From the NCBI RefSeq assembly GCF_015594545.1, contig NZ_JADIIO010000001.1, positions 806,001 through 870,000 on the forward strand: DNA of 64,000 nt, in the 5' to 3' direction. Shown one piece after another: positions 55,741 to 63,691 of the stretch (position 1 is its first letter; every line of letters starts with the position of its first letter). This DNA comes from Staphylococcus durrellii (GTDB lineage Bacteria > Bacillota > Bacilli > Staphylococcales > Staphylococcaceae). The position numbers and the translations under genes are program-made. The notes under the pieces were generated by a model that saw nothing but the letters and a program-made list of their open reading frames with translations, had not been told where the DNA came from and did not search any database.

Positions 55741-56131
55741 ATGAGTGCTTATTTAGAAAATATGAAAGAGCAAACTTTAAAGATGTTTTATGAATAAAGT
55801 GTGATTGAATATGCAGCAGAACATGTTAAAAGTGGTGATTTGGAGGAAGAGGAATCAATTGAAAGAGCTCGTACAGAATCTGAAAGTTTACTACCAGAGG
55901 TGTTAGATACAAGTAATCAATATTTACTATCTATGATTAATAATAATGTGGATATAGGAGACCTATGGTTACATATATTTGATGTTAAGTAAGAAAAAAC
56001 GTTTTATTTATGATATTAAAATTAAAGATACATATAGAGGATAGGGTTTTGGTACAAAACGATGCAATGTATAGAAGAATACTGAAAATATAGGAGTTTT
56101 CCCATTGATATTCATGCTTTACATATTTAAA
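55741..56131 (+). pseudogene. Decayed GNAT acetyltransferase
   Basis: The frame starts MSAYLENMKEQTLKMFYE, hits a stop at 55796, and continues as SVIEYAAEHVKSGDLEEEES to GDLWLHIFDVK. A frameshift at about 55985 gives KRFIYDIKIKDTYRG, a further stop, then GFGTK. IYDIKIxxxYRGxGxGT is the acetyl-CoA-binding signature of GNAT enzymes, and the N-terminal half matches a family with ENMKEQTL and EEESIERAR. At least two stops and one frameshift make it non-functional. The GAGGG ribosome-binding site is still visible. Confidence 0.8.
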
Positions 56132-56224
56132 TAATATAAAAAAATCATGTTAATCTAACATATAAGTTATAACAAAGGTAAAGAAGGGTAGGTAAAAGTA
56201 AAGTGTATCAATGAGGTGTTACTT

Positions 56225-56656
56225 TTGAATTTGAATAAAAATATAAATAGTTATTTAAAACTATTGTCATATGAAAGGTCAGCAGAACTAAAATTTTATC
56301 ACCGTAAAAATATCATTTCTAAGTTCTTTTATAATTTATTTAAAAATCCAAGAGATAAAAGAAAAGAATTACTATACTTAGATTCAATTGATGAAATTGA
56401 TTTTTATCAATTATTTGCTGCTTACTTTATAGGTAGTGATCTTCTTACAATACCAGATTGTTTAAATGAAGATATAATCACTTTTGGTAATGTAGAAGAA
56501 TTATTCAAAGATAGAATTGGAATTTTGAAAAATAGATTGCCGTTAAAACATGAAGCTGCAATTTTTTTCAAAGATAAAGATTGTAATTTTGTAAAAGAAA
56601 GTCTTATTGCTTTTCAAAACACGTTTTTGAATAAAGATGGATTTTTAGAAAAGTAG
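56225..56656 (+). CDS. Hypothetical protein
   Basis: A 143-residue protein of unknown function with no recognised domain. It is rich in Lys, Phe, Leu and Asn and has no membrane segment. A basic N-terminal stretch (YHRKNIISKFFYNLFKNPRDKRKE) precedes a predicted helical region. TTG 56225 is 6 nt after GAGGTG. A terminator-like hairpin follows, which supports a real transcript. It lies among decayed genes, so a recently acquired accessory gene is possible. Confidence 0.6.
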   Translation: MNLNKNINSYLKLLSYERSAELKFYHRKNIISKFFYNLFKNPRDKRKELLYLDSIDEIDFYQLFAAYFIGSDLLTIPDCLNEDIITFGNVEELFKDRIGILKNRLPLKHEAAIFFKDKDCNFVKESLIAFQNTFLNKDGFLEK

Positions 56657-56705
56657 AATATAATAATGTAGTTACAAAAAAATAATATAATTTTTAATTT
56701 TTATG

Positions 56706-56733
56706 TGAGCTCTCCAATGTGGAGGGCTTTTTA
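56706..56733 (+). terminator. Terminator of the hypothetical gene
   Basis: AGCTCTCC and GGAGGGCT arms (with a G-U pair) are followed by TTTTTA. Confidence 0.75.
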
Positions 56734-56848
56734 AATTGGTATTTAAAACATGACAATTATGTCATATTTATTGTCCATTTTGTTAGATGAATCAAAGGAA
56801 ACAGTTTTTTAATTTTGATACTATGAAAAACATTAGGAGGTTTAAACA

Positions 56849-57238
56849 ATGAAAATACTTTATAGTATTTTAACAATTATAATTATTATATTATTAGCTT
56901 TATACGGGTGGAAATATTACGCTGAATCACATACAAATAATCAAACCGTGAGAAATCTTGCAAATTTTAACCCTTTAATAAAAAACGAGAAATATTATGT
57001 TCAAATTGATTACCCTGAAAGCACAAAAAACGTGGGTAAAGGAATTGAAGAATATAAATATAAAAGTAAGGCATTCAAAAAGGATGGAAAAGAAAAGAAA
57101 TTAAAATATATGGCTACAAAAAAATTGAAAAGAAATCATTACTTAGAATTAGATTATAAAGTTGGAGAAGTCAAAAATTACAAAGAAGTCCATTTATCTA
57201 AAATACCTAAAAAAGCTAAGGAGAAATTAAAAGAATAA
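56849..57238 (+). CDS. YxeA-family (DUF1093) secreted or membrane-anchored protein
   Basis: A 129-residue protein with an N-terminal hydrophobic segment (residues 4-24, ILYSILTIIIIILLALYG). A Lys-rich extracytoplasmic domain follows, containing YYVQIDYPES, GIEEYKYKSKAFKKDGKEKK and a final EVHLSKIPKKAKEKL. This pattern fits the YxeA family, found in staphylococci often in several copies and of unknown function. AGGAGG precedes the ATG. Confidence 0.85.
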   Translation: MKILYSILTIIIIILLALYGWKYYAESHTNNQTVRNLANFNPLIKNEKYYVQIDYPESTKNVGKGIEEYKYKSKAFKKDGKEKKLKYMATKKLKRNHYLELDYKVGEVKNYKEVHLSKIPKKAKEKLKE

Positions 57239-58058
57239 AATAAAGGTATAGTGATGAAAAGAAGCATATTCACGATTCATTGATGTCCGAAATTAGAAAT
57301 GATTTTATTTTCAAAGTGCTTTTTATTAAGTAATGAACATTAAACGAAACTTTATGTATATTGTTTTTCTAAAGAAAATAGAAGAAATGTCATAAGTCAG
57401 AATTGTACTTTGCTTATTTAATTTTCACTCCATAGATATGGAACTGTGGGATTGATTGTAGATTACAAAAGAAAAGTTAAAATACTTCTGCAATATTTAT
57501 AGACTTGTTTATGATAGCAAATTTTTTATTGATGCCAATTTAGCGGCGTCGTAAAATATAAATCCGTGTATTTGTAGAGCAAAACATTGTTTTGAAGTCA
57601 TAAATTGTGACGACTGCCATCCAAACTATTATATGTAAAGTTCATCTTAAAGTATAGATGTGATTCATAATTATCTATATGATAGAATTCACTGTAATTG
57701 AGTTAAATGTTATGGAGAATAAAAGTGAAAAAGAAGCCTATTTTATAAAATAAGGCACGGTTTAGGGTTTAACAATAATCTTGATAATAATTGGAACATG
57801 ATTGCTCATGATATCTTACTAATCATAATAATTTTTGGAAATCCAATTTTCTTAATTGTTAAGTAATAATCTTTTTAATAATAATTCAAAACATATTACA
57901 CAAATATATATTTTAACTTTGGAATTAACAATATATATAAAGCTATAAACTTTATAAAAGGTAAAATAAACTAATATGATGTAGAATTAAGTTTGTAAGA
58001 AATATAAGAATTAGTGTTATTAAAAATTACTAATTACAGAAAGGACGATGACAAGATT
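57239..58058. other. AT-rich region without an intact gene
   Basis: About 800 bp with no open frame that I can support. There are possible relics: a short plus-strand frame near 57424 reading FSLHRYGTVGLIVDY, and one at 57713 starting MENKSEKEAYFIK. The latter frame meets several stops but continues with a hydrophobic stretch GLTIILIIIGT. These suggest genes lost to decay, but identities are not clear. Confidence 0.4.
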
Positions 58059-58526
58059 ATGACAAATAAAACAGTTTATGATGTAATCGACATGGGTGTT
58101 AATTATTTAGTATCTGTATATGATAAGTGGGGAGTAGAAGAGGTACTTGATAATAAGAGTGACGTATTTCCAAATACTTTACACTGGCAATATGGTCATG
58201 TATTAACTATTTTTGAATCGGCCTTATCACTAAGTGAACAAAACCAAGTAGATGTTGCTTTATATTCAAGTCTATTTGGCTATGGTACTAGTCCTGCAGA
58301 TTGGGATAATTCGAATGTTCCGTCAATCGATGAAATTATTAAAAATATAAAAAATTTACCTGAACGTGCTAAAAATTTAACTGATGTTCAACTTGAACAA
58401 AAGTTAACTGAAACAATTGCTGGATGTAATAGCTTAGATGAGTTATTAACTTTAAATGCAATTCATATACCATTGCATGCGGGCAAAATTGAAGAAATGA
58501 CAAGAGTTTTAAAATCAGAAAGATAA
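58059..58526 (+). CDS. DinB-family protein
   Basis: A 155-residue four-helix protein of the DinB/YfiT type. The first metal-site region is NTLHWQYGHVLTIFESAL (His near residues 45 and 49), and the C-terminal site is LLTLNAIHIPLHAGKIEEM with two His. These three-His patterns bind a divalent metal in the family. Some members are thiol transferases for bacillithiol-like thiols, but the substrate is unknown here. ATG 58059 is the best start; the ribosome-binding site AAAGGAC is rather distant (12 nt). Confidence 0.85.
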   Translation: MTNKTVYDVIDMGVNYLVSVYDKWGVEEVLDNKSDVFPNTLHWQYGHVLTIFESALSLSEQNQVDVALYSSLFGYGTSPADWDNSNVPSIDEIIKNIKNLPERAKNLTDVQLEQKLTETIAGCNSLDELLTLNAIHIPLHAGKIEEMTRVLKSER

Positions 58527-58527
58527 A

Positions 58528-58573
58528 AAATACTGCGCTCAATGGTTATATAACCATTGAGCGCAGTATTTTT
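58528..58573. terminator. Bidirectional terminator between the DinB-like gene and the aminotransferase gene
   Basis: A long perfect stem, AATACTGCGCTCAATGGTTA with its complement TAACCATTGAGCGCAGTATT, flanked by A and T tracts between convergent genes. Confidence 0.95.
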
Positions 58574-58578
58574 ATTAT

Positions 58579-59871
58579 TTAAGCATTTTGTAAATCTTTA
58601 ATTGCTTTATCAATACTATCAAAGACGTGTGGAATATCGTCTTTTTCTACGCAACTAAATGCGATACGAATGTCGGTGTTATTTAGCGCAATAATCCCAA
58701 TAGAATATTGCTCGATAAGCCGTAAGCGTAATTCTTCTGGATCAACGCCATGTACTTTTAGGGCCATAAAATAACCAGAGTTAAAGTCGTAAACTTGCCA
58801 AGATGTCGCATACTTATCATCATAGACAACTTCTTTAGTCACTTTATAACGTTCCTCTAATACATCTATATTGTGTTGAATTTCTTGATCAAATTTTTCG
58901 TTATTTTCTAAAACGTATTTGATTGCACTTTGAGATGGCATTGGACCACTTGATATATTACTTCTGACAAGTCCTTTTACTTTTGCTTCAAGTACAGATT
59001 TTGCTCTTTCGTCTTGCAAGCCAAAAGTTAAGAAACCAACGCGTAGTCCCCAGGCGAAAAATTCTTTAGTCGCACCGTCTAAACGAATTGGCAATAAATT
59101 ATCTAATTGTAAATTAGTTAATGGTGTAAATAAAGATTGTGTAAATACGTCTTCATAGAATAGACCATAATATGCATCATCGACAACAGCTATAACATTA
59201 GTGCCTCTCTCGGCCAAATTTTTAATAGCTTGTACTATTATATTAGCTTCATCTTTCGTAGGCGTATAACCAGTAGGATTATTTGGATAGTTAAGTATTA
59301 AGATAACTTTTTCTTTGTCATAGTTTTCTAATGTTTCAACTAGAGCTTCTGTTGAATAATGACCTTCGTCATCAAAGATAGAATAAGTTTGGATTTCTGC
59401 AGCGTGTCTAGTCGAATAAACTAATTTATAATTGCCCCAGTTATGTTCTGGTAAAAGAATTGTATCTTGACTATTTACAAATAAATCACCAATAAGTGAT
59501 AAACCGTGCGTTAAAGCATTTGTTAATATTGGACGACTCATTGAAGTGTGAGACAAATCTGGATTTTCGTTTAACATTTTTTGTTGCCACAAATCACGTA
59601 AAGGTTCTATACCTTGAGGTGGAGCATAAGGGAATATATCGTCTGGCTCTAAATGGTTAAAAACATCATTTAAAGTATCTGCATACATTTTACTGTCTTT
59701 ATATGTAGCCATACCTATTGTAGCGTTATATTGTGTTGATTTAGCTTCTGCGGACTGCGACAGAATACCCTTTGGATAATACATTAACTTACCAAGATCA
59801 GATAACATATCTGCAATTTCCGGTTTCGCATTAGATAATTGTTCATTTAAGTCTAAGGCTAAAGGATTCAT
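58579..59871 (-). CDS. Class I/II PLP-dependent aminotransferase
   Basis: Fold-type I aminotransferase of 430 residues. The PLP lysine lies in LDGATKEFFAWGLRVGF near residue 263. The Asp and Tyr that contact the cofactor are in AVVDDAYYGLFYED near residue 225, and NYPNNPTGYTPT is the conserved Asn region near 190. The sequence resembles aspartate or aromatic aminotransferases, but substrate cannot be assigned. It is conserved near nixA in staphylococci as far as I recall. Single gene, divergent from the small toxin module. Confidence 0.9.
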   Translation of the reverse strand: MNPLALDLNEQLSNAKPEIADMLSDLGKLMYYPKGILSQSAEAKSTQYNATIGMATYKDSKMYADTLNDVFNHLEPDDIFPYAPPQGIEPLRDLWQQKMLNENPDLSHTSMSRPILTNALTHGLSLIGDLFVNSQDTILLPEHNWGNYKLVYSTRHAAEIQTYSIFDDEGHYSTEALVETLENYDKEKVILILNYPNNPTGYTPTKDEANIIVQAIKNLAERGTNVIAVVDDAYYGLFYEDVFTQSLFTPLTNLQLDNLLPIRLDGATKEFFAWGLRVGFLTFGLQDERAKSVLEAKVKGLVRSNISSGPMPSQSAIKYVLENNEKFDQEIQHNIDVLEERYKVTKEVVYDDKYATSWQVYDFNSGYFMALKVHGVDPEELRLRLIEQYSIGIIALNNTDIRIAFSCVEKDDIPHVFDSIDKAIKDLQNA

Positions 59872-59990
59872 GTTGGACTCAACCTCTCTTTTACTATTTC
59901 ATTCTTAATACTTATATTATCTTGAAATGAGTTAAAGTTAAAGTGTCCACACTATTTAAATTAAAAATTTAGAATTTCTCACCTTAAATA

Positions 59991-60004
59991 CGAACATATG
60001 TTCT
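59991..60004. promoter_or_regulatory. LexA-box-like palindrome at the promoter of the small toxin
   Basis: CGAACATATGTTCT has the form of the Firmicutes SOS box CGAACRNRYGTTYG, with a perfect GAACATATGTTC core palindrome. An extended -10 element TGTTAGAAT follows at 60012-60020, so LexA bound here would cover the -35 region. Confidence 0.7.
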
Positions 60005-60072
60005 ATTTTTGTGTTAGAATATGGATAGGCCATCGAAATCCTGCATGTCAAATTTTGTAGGAGGTGTAGTAT

Positions 60073-60168
60073 ATGACGTGGTGGCAAGATGCAATGGCAA
60101 CTTTATTATCAGGGAGTGTGCTAGTTGTTTTTCGAATTTGGTTAGAAAACAAATGGAAAGATAAGTAG
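60073..60168 (+). CDS. Fst/TxpA-like type I toxin peptide
   Basis: A 31-residue peptide with the parts MTWWQDAMATLLSGSVLVVF and RIWLENKWKDK: a short N terminus, a single transmembrane stretch, then a Trp-containing basic tail. This resembles the Fst family (hydrophobic segment followed by FxxWLxxR/K). AGGAGGTG lies 8 nt upstream, but is partly hidden by a hairpin (TCCTGCA at 60039 with TGTAGGA at 60056). Direct repeats, a convergent antisense RNA and a shared terminator complete the type I architecture. Toxicity is inferred from the family. The peptide should act at the membrane. Confidence 0.78.
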   Translation: MTWWQDAMATLLSGSVLVVFRIWLENKWKDK

Positions 60169-60179
60169 TGGCCTTGCAC

Positions 60180-60240
60180 AAAAAACCCCAAGTCTGGCGC
60201 AATCAGACTTGGGGTTTGTGTAGTATAATCTGTGGATACA
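60180..60240 (-). ncRNA. Predicted antisense antitoxin RNA (RNAII type)
   Basis: A minus-strand promoter, TTGCAC (60274-60269) and TACACT (60251-60246) with a 17-nt spacer, would start a small RNA near 60240. It ends at the 14-bp stem AAACCCCAAGTCTG/CAGACTTGGGGTTT (60183-60217), which has a T6 tail on this strand. The RNA of about 60 nt carries complements of two direct repeats (GTGTAGTATA and TGGATA). These also occur in the toxin mRNA, at the start codon (60064-60073) and near its 5' end (60022-60027). This matches the RNAI/RNAII layout of par-Fst systems. Confidence 0.7.
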
Positions 60241-60442
60241 ACTGTAGTGTAGCATTACTTTTATTCTAGTGCAAACAATTAATTTAAACTTAGTCTTAAT
60301 AGGGCTTTTATATTAATATTTTACAATTAAAAATAATACTTGTTGAACAAGTAATTGGCGTATTACAATAATGCTATGCTTAATTTTTATATATAATATT
60401 AGCGACATTTAATACATAAATATAAGAAAGAAGGTAACGTTT

Positions 60443-61459
60443 TTGAAGTGTTTTAGAAATCATCATCTAAGCGGGTTGCCTTATATATTAATAGTCATAA
60501 TACTACATATTATTGGTTTTGGAATTTTATGGCGTGTCGGCAGTGCATATCCAATTTTTATAGGTATGGGCGTTTTAGCCTATACTTTAGGTTTGAGACA
60601 TGCGTTTGATGCCGACCATATTGCAGCGATTGACAATACTGTTCGTAAATTAATACAACAAAAGAAAGATCCGGCTGGAGTAGGATTTTATTTTTCTATT
60701 GGACATTCTTCAGTTGTGTTCTTAATGACAGTGCTATTAGGTGTTTCAGTTAAATGGGCAAAAGAAGAATTGCCACATTTTCAAGATATCGGAGGCACGG
60801 TTGGTACGCTAGTATCAAGTTTCTTTTTATTACTAATAGGAATATTGAATTTAGTCATCCTAATTTCATTAGTTAAATTGTTTTTGAAAATGCAATATCA
60901 GCGCATTAAACATGATGAAATAGATGACTTATTAGCTTCAAGAGGTTTTATAACGAGATTTGTAGGATCTTATTTCAAAATTATAAGTAAGAGTTGGCAT
61001 GTTTTACCGCTAGGCTTTTTATTTGGTCTTGGTTTTGATACCGCAAGTGAAATTGCATTGCTTGCTTTATCATCTGGCGCATCACAACAAGCCATACCGT
61101 TAGCGGGCATATTAGCTTTACCTATTCTGTTTGCGGCTGGCATGAGTTTATTGGATACATTAGATGGCATATTGATGAAGTCTGCCTATAATTGGGCTTT
61201 TTATAATCCAATTCGCAAAATCTACTATAATATTACGATTACCGCTATCTCAGTAATTGCTGCATTAATCATTGGTTTAATCGAATTATTGCAAATTATT
61301 GCTGATAAGTTGCATTTACATAATTCGTTTTGGTCTAATGTACAAGGAATCAAATTAGACTATTTAGGCTATATATTAGTCATATTATTTATCATTGCAT
61401 GGTTAATTTCCACATTAATTTGGAAGTTTGGCAATATTGAGAAGAATGGGTCTAAATAA
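60443..61459 (+). CDS. nixA: Nickel/cobalt transporter of the NiCoT family (NixA)
   Basis: A high-affinity Ni2+ permease of 338 residues with eight predicted membrane segments. The NiCoT signature RHAFDADHIAAIDNTVR (HX4DH) is near residue 52 and the second signature, IGHSSVVFLMT, near residue 90. LGFDTASEIALLALS and GMSLLDTLDGILM follow. Staphylococcal NixA supplies nickel for urease. The TTG start is 8 nt after AAGAAGG. Confidence 0.93.
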   Translation: MKCFRNHHLSGLPYILIVIILHIIGFGILWRVGSAYPIFIGMGVLAYTLGLRHAFDADHIAAIDNTVRKLIQQKKDPAGVGFYFSIGHSSVVFLMTVLLGVSVKWAKEELPHFQDIGGTVGTLVSSFFLLLIGILNLVILISLVKLFLKMQYQRIKHDEIDDLLASRGFITRFVGSYFKIISKSWHVLPLGFLFGLGFDTASEIALLALSSGASQQAIPLAGILALPILFAAGMSLLDTLDGILMKSAYNWAFYNPIRKIYYNITITAISVIAALIIGLIELLQIIADKLHLHNSFWSNVQGIKLDYLGYILVILFIIAWLISTLIWKFGNIEKNGSK

Positions 61460-61584
61460 TAAAATATGACATTAGGTGAAATTCACTTATTTAAATAGCG
61501 TTTTAAACTCATATCTTTTTTTGGCTGTTGCATTTTAAAAATATCAATGCATTTGATAAGATAAAGTTGATTGAGGTGAATAAA

Positions 61585-61767
61585 ATGAAGCATTTAACCA
61601 AAATATTTGTCATCATCGCTATTGTGGTTTTTATAGTAGGTTATTATTTACAATCTACAGGACATGAATCTTCAGGTATAAAATTACTTATTGCAGCAAT
61701 TTTATTTATGATTTGTGCTTTTATCAATAGAAGAAATGATCGACTCAAAAAACGTAATAAAAAATAA
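61585..61767 (+). CDS. Small membrane protein
   Basis: A 60-residue protein with two hydrophobic segments (residues 5-22 and 32-48) and a very basic tail RRNDRLKKRNKK. No family is recognised with confidence. ATG 61585 follows TTGAGGTG with good spacing and is preferred to a longer in-frame start with no ribosome-binding site. A strong terminator follows. Confidence 0.7.
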   Translation: MKHLTKIFVIIAIVVFIVGYYLQSTGHESSGIKLLIAAILFMICAFINRRNDRLKKRNKK

Positions 61768-61768
61768 A

Positions 61769-61826
61769 ACTGGTGCTAATAATATAGAAGATAGTGGTTC
61801 TATATTGCTAGCACTATTTTTATGAT
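61769..61826 (+). terminator. Terminator after the small membrane protein gene
   Basis: GTGCTAATAATATAGAA and TTCTATATTGCTAGCAC form a long, slightly bulged stem, followed by a T run. Confidence 0.85.
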
Positions 61827-61977
61827 AGTATGTATATTCAGATAAAAATTATTGCCAGAAAGTAAGACAGTCAATTAATTTTTTAATAAATTTTAATTGT
61901 ATATTTGAAATTAATGAGATTTAATTTATAATAGTGAACTGTGTTGAATAGCAAATCAATGCATCGAGGAGGAACTT

Positions 61978-62850
61978 ATGAAGTTACAAGATATAACTAA
62001 AACCTATGGTAGTAACAATGTCTTAGATCATATTGAATTTGATTTTGGTGAGAGTAAAATTGTTGGTTTAATAGGAAAAAATGGTGTCGGAAAAACAACT
62101 TTAATGAAAGTTATGAACGGCAATATTATTAACTATAAAGGCCAAGTTGATACTGCTAGAGATGAAAATATAGGTTATTTAATTGAACATCCCAAATTAT
62201 ACAATAATAAATCAGGTCTCTATAACTTGAAATTATTTGCTCAGGTTCTAGGTAAAGGATTTGATAAGCAGTATGCCAATTATATTATAGATGCTTTTGG
62301 CATGCGCGAATATATTAAGAAAAAAGTTAAAAAATATTCTATGGGTATGAAACAGAAACTGGCAATCGCCGTTTCTTTAATGAACAAGCCTAAATATTTA
62401 ATTTTAGATGAACCTACGAATGGTATGGATCCAGATGGCTCAATTGATGTTTTGACCACGATTCAATCTTTAGTAAATGATTTAGATATGAAAATTCTCA
62501 TCTCTAGTCATAAATTAGAGGATATCGAGTTGATTTGTGATAGAGCTATATTTTTAAGAGACGGTCAATTTGTTCAAGATGTTAACATGAAACAGGGCAC
62601 AACATCTGATTCAACTGTAGTAAAAGTAGATGCTTCTGACTTTGAAACCACTTTATCTTATATTAGTGAACATAGTGATTTCGTTCAATCTGATCAAGCT
62701 ACAGGTGAAATAATATTGAAAGTACAAAATAATTATCAATCATTACTAAAAGGTTTGGCGAGCATTGAAGTGTATCCAACGTATATTGAAACACGTAAAA
62801 GTTCGTTACGCGATACTTACTTTAATATTAACCAGAAAGGTGGCCAATAA
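61978..62850 (+). CDS. ABC transporter ATP-binding protein (PmtA-like)
   Basis: An ABC ATPase of 290 residues. Walker A GKNGVGKTT is near residue 38, the signature YSMGMKQKLAIAV near residue 122, and LILDEPTNGMDPDG (Walker B) near residue 142, with the H loop ISSHKLEDI. The sequence resembles PmtA of the S. aureus phenol-soluble modulin exporter and, more broadly, BcrA-type exporters. It overlaps the permease gene by one base. No PmtR-type regulator gene precedes it and no pmtC/pmtD pair follows. Confidence 0.88.
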   Translation: MKLQDITKTYGSNNVLDHIEFDFGESKIVGLIGKNGVGKTTLMKVMNGNIINYKGQVDTARDENIGYLIEHPKLYNNKSGLYNLKLFAQVLGKGFDKQYANYIIDAFGMREYIKKKVKKYSMGMKQKLAIAVSLMNKPKYLILDEPTNGMDPDGSIDVLTTIQSLVNDLDMKILISSHKLEDIELICDRAIFLRDGQFVQDVNMKQGTTSDSTVVKVDASDFETTLSYISEHSDFVQSDQATGEIILKVQNNYQSLLKGLASIEVYPTYIETRKSSLRDTYFNINQKGGQ

Positions 62851-63578
62851 TGAACAGTATTCAATTGGTAAAATATGACATCTATAGTATTTTGAGAAGT
62901 CCACTTACTTATCTAGCTATTGTATTAACTTATCTTGCATTAGGTGGTATGACAGCGTTATTTATGCAACAACAAGATCAAGTTAATGGGAATACTATTT
63001 TAGCTATTGGAAGTTGGTTTTTCTCAATCGTAGGTTTACTATTTGTAATAAAAACGATTACACGTGATATTTCACAAGGAACAATTCAATTATATTTTAA
63101 TAAGAAAAGTAGTCGTATTAGTTATTTAATAGCAAAAGTTATTTCTATAATTTTAATTGCTATAATTATGACGGCATTGTTAACTGTTTTTGTATTAGTA
63201 ATTCAAAATATTTGTGACGGTAAAAATGTAAAAACTGACAAGCTTTTTGAGTTATTAGTCTTCTACATTATTTTCCAGTTATTTTATGGATTATTGTTAT
63301 ACTTATTCTCATTAATTGTGCCAAAAACAGCATTAATCTTTACTTTAGGTATCTTTTTAGTATTTATCGTTCCTTTTGCTGAACCTTTTTTACCTATGAT
63401 TCCTAAAATAGGGGATAATATTCAGGATTCACTTAAATATATACCTTTTAGTTATTTAACTGATAAAACAACGTCTGGAGATTATACTTTCAGTCATTGG
63501 CAATGGTTTATTTCTAGTGCATCAATTATTATACTTTTTGTAATTAATTTATTTTATGTGGCTAAAAAAGATATATAA
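62850..63578 (+). CDS. ABC transporter permease (PmtB-like)
   Basis: A membrane permease of 242 residues with six hydrophobic segments, the partner of the preceding ATPase. The sequence KTITRDISQGTIQLY near residue 70 is characteristic of ABC-2-type permeases of the PmtB kind. It ends SASIIILFVINLFYVAKKDI. Export of small amphipathic peptides is suggested by similarity to PmtAB; the substrate is not shown by sequence. Confidence 0.86.
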   Translation: MNSIQLVKYDIYSILRSPLTYLAIVLTYLALGGMTALFMQQQDQVNGNTILAIGSWFFSIVGLLFVIKTITRDISQGTIQLYFNKKSSRISYLIAKVISIILIAIIMTALLTVFVLVIQNICDGKNVKTDKLFELLVFYIIFQLFYGLLLYLFSLIVPKTALIFTLGIFLVFIVPFAEPFLPMIPKIGDNIQDSLKYIPFSYLTDKTTSGDYTFSHWQWFISSASIIILFVINLFYVAKKDI

Positions 63579-63597
63579 AAATTTTAGATTTAAATAT

Positions 63598-63640
63598 AAA
63601 GAGGCCCGTTAGATTATATATTCTAACGGGTCTTTTTATT
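63598..63640. terminator. Bidirectional terminator at the end of the PmtAB-like pair
   Basis: AAGAGGCCCGTTAGAAT-type arms (AGGCCCGTTAGA and TCTAACGGGTCT) with a T-rich tail, between convergent genes. Confidence 0.9.
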
Positions 63641-63691
63641 GTTATTATATTTTGAAAATGATAATACTTATTTGATGCATTGCTATGAAAG

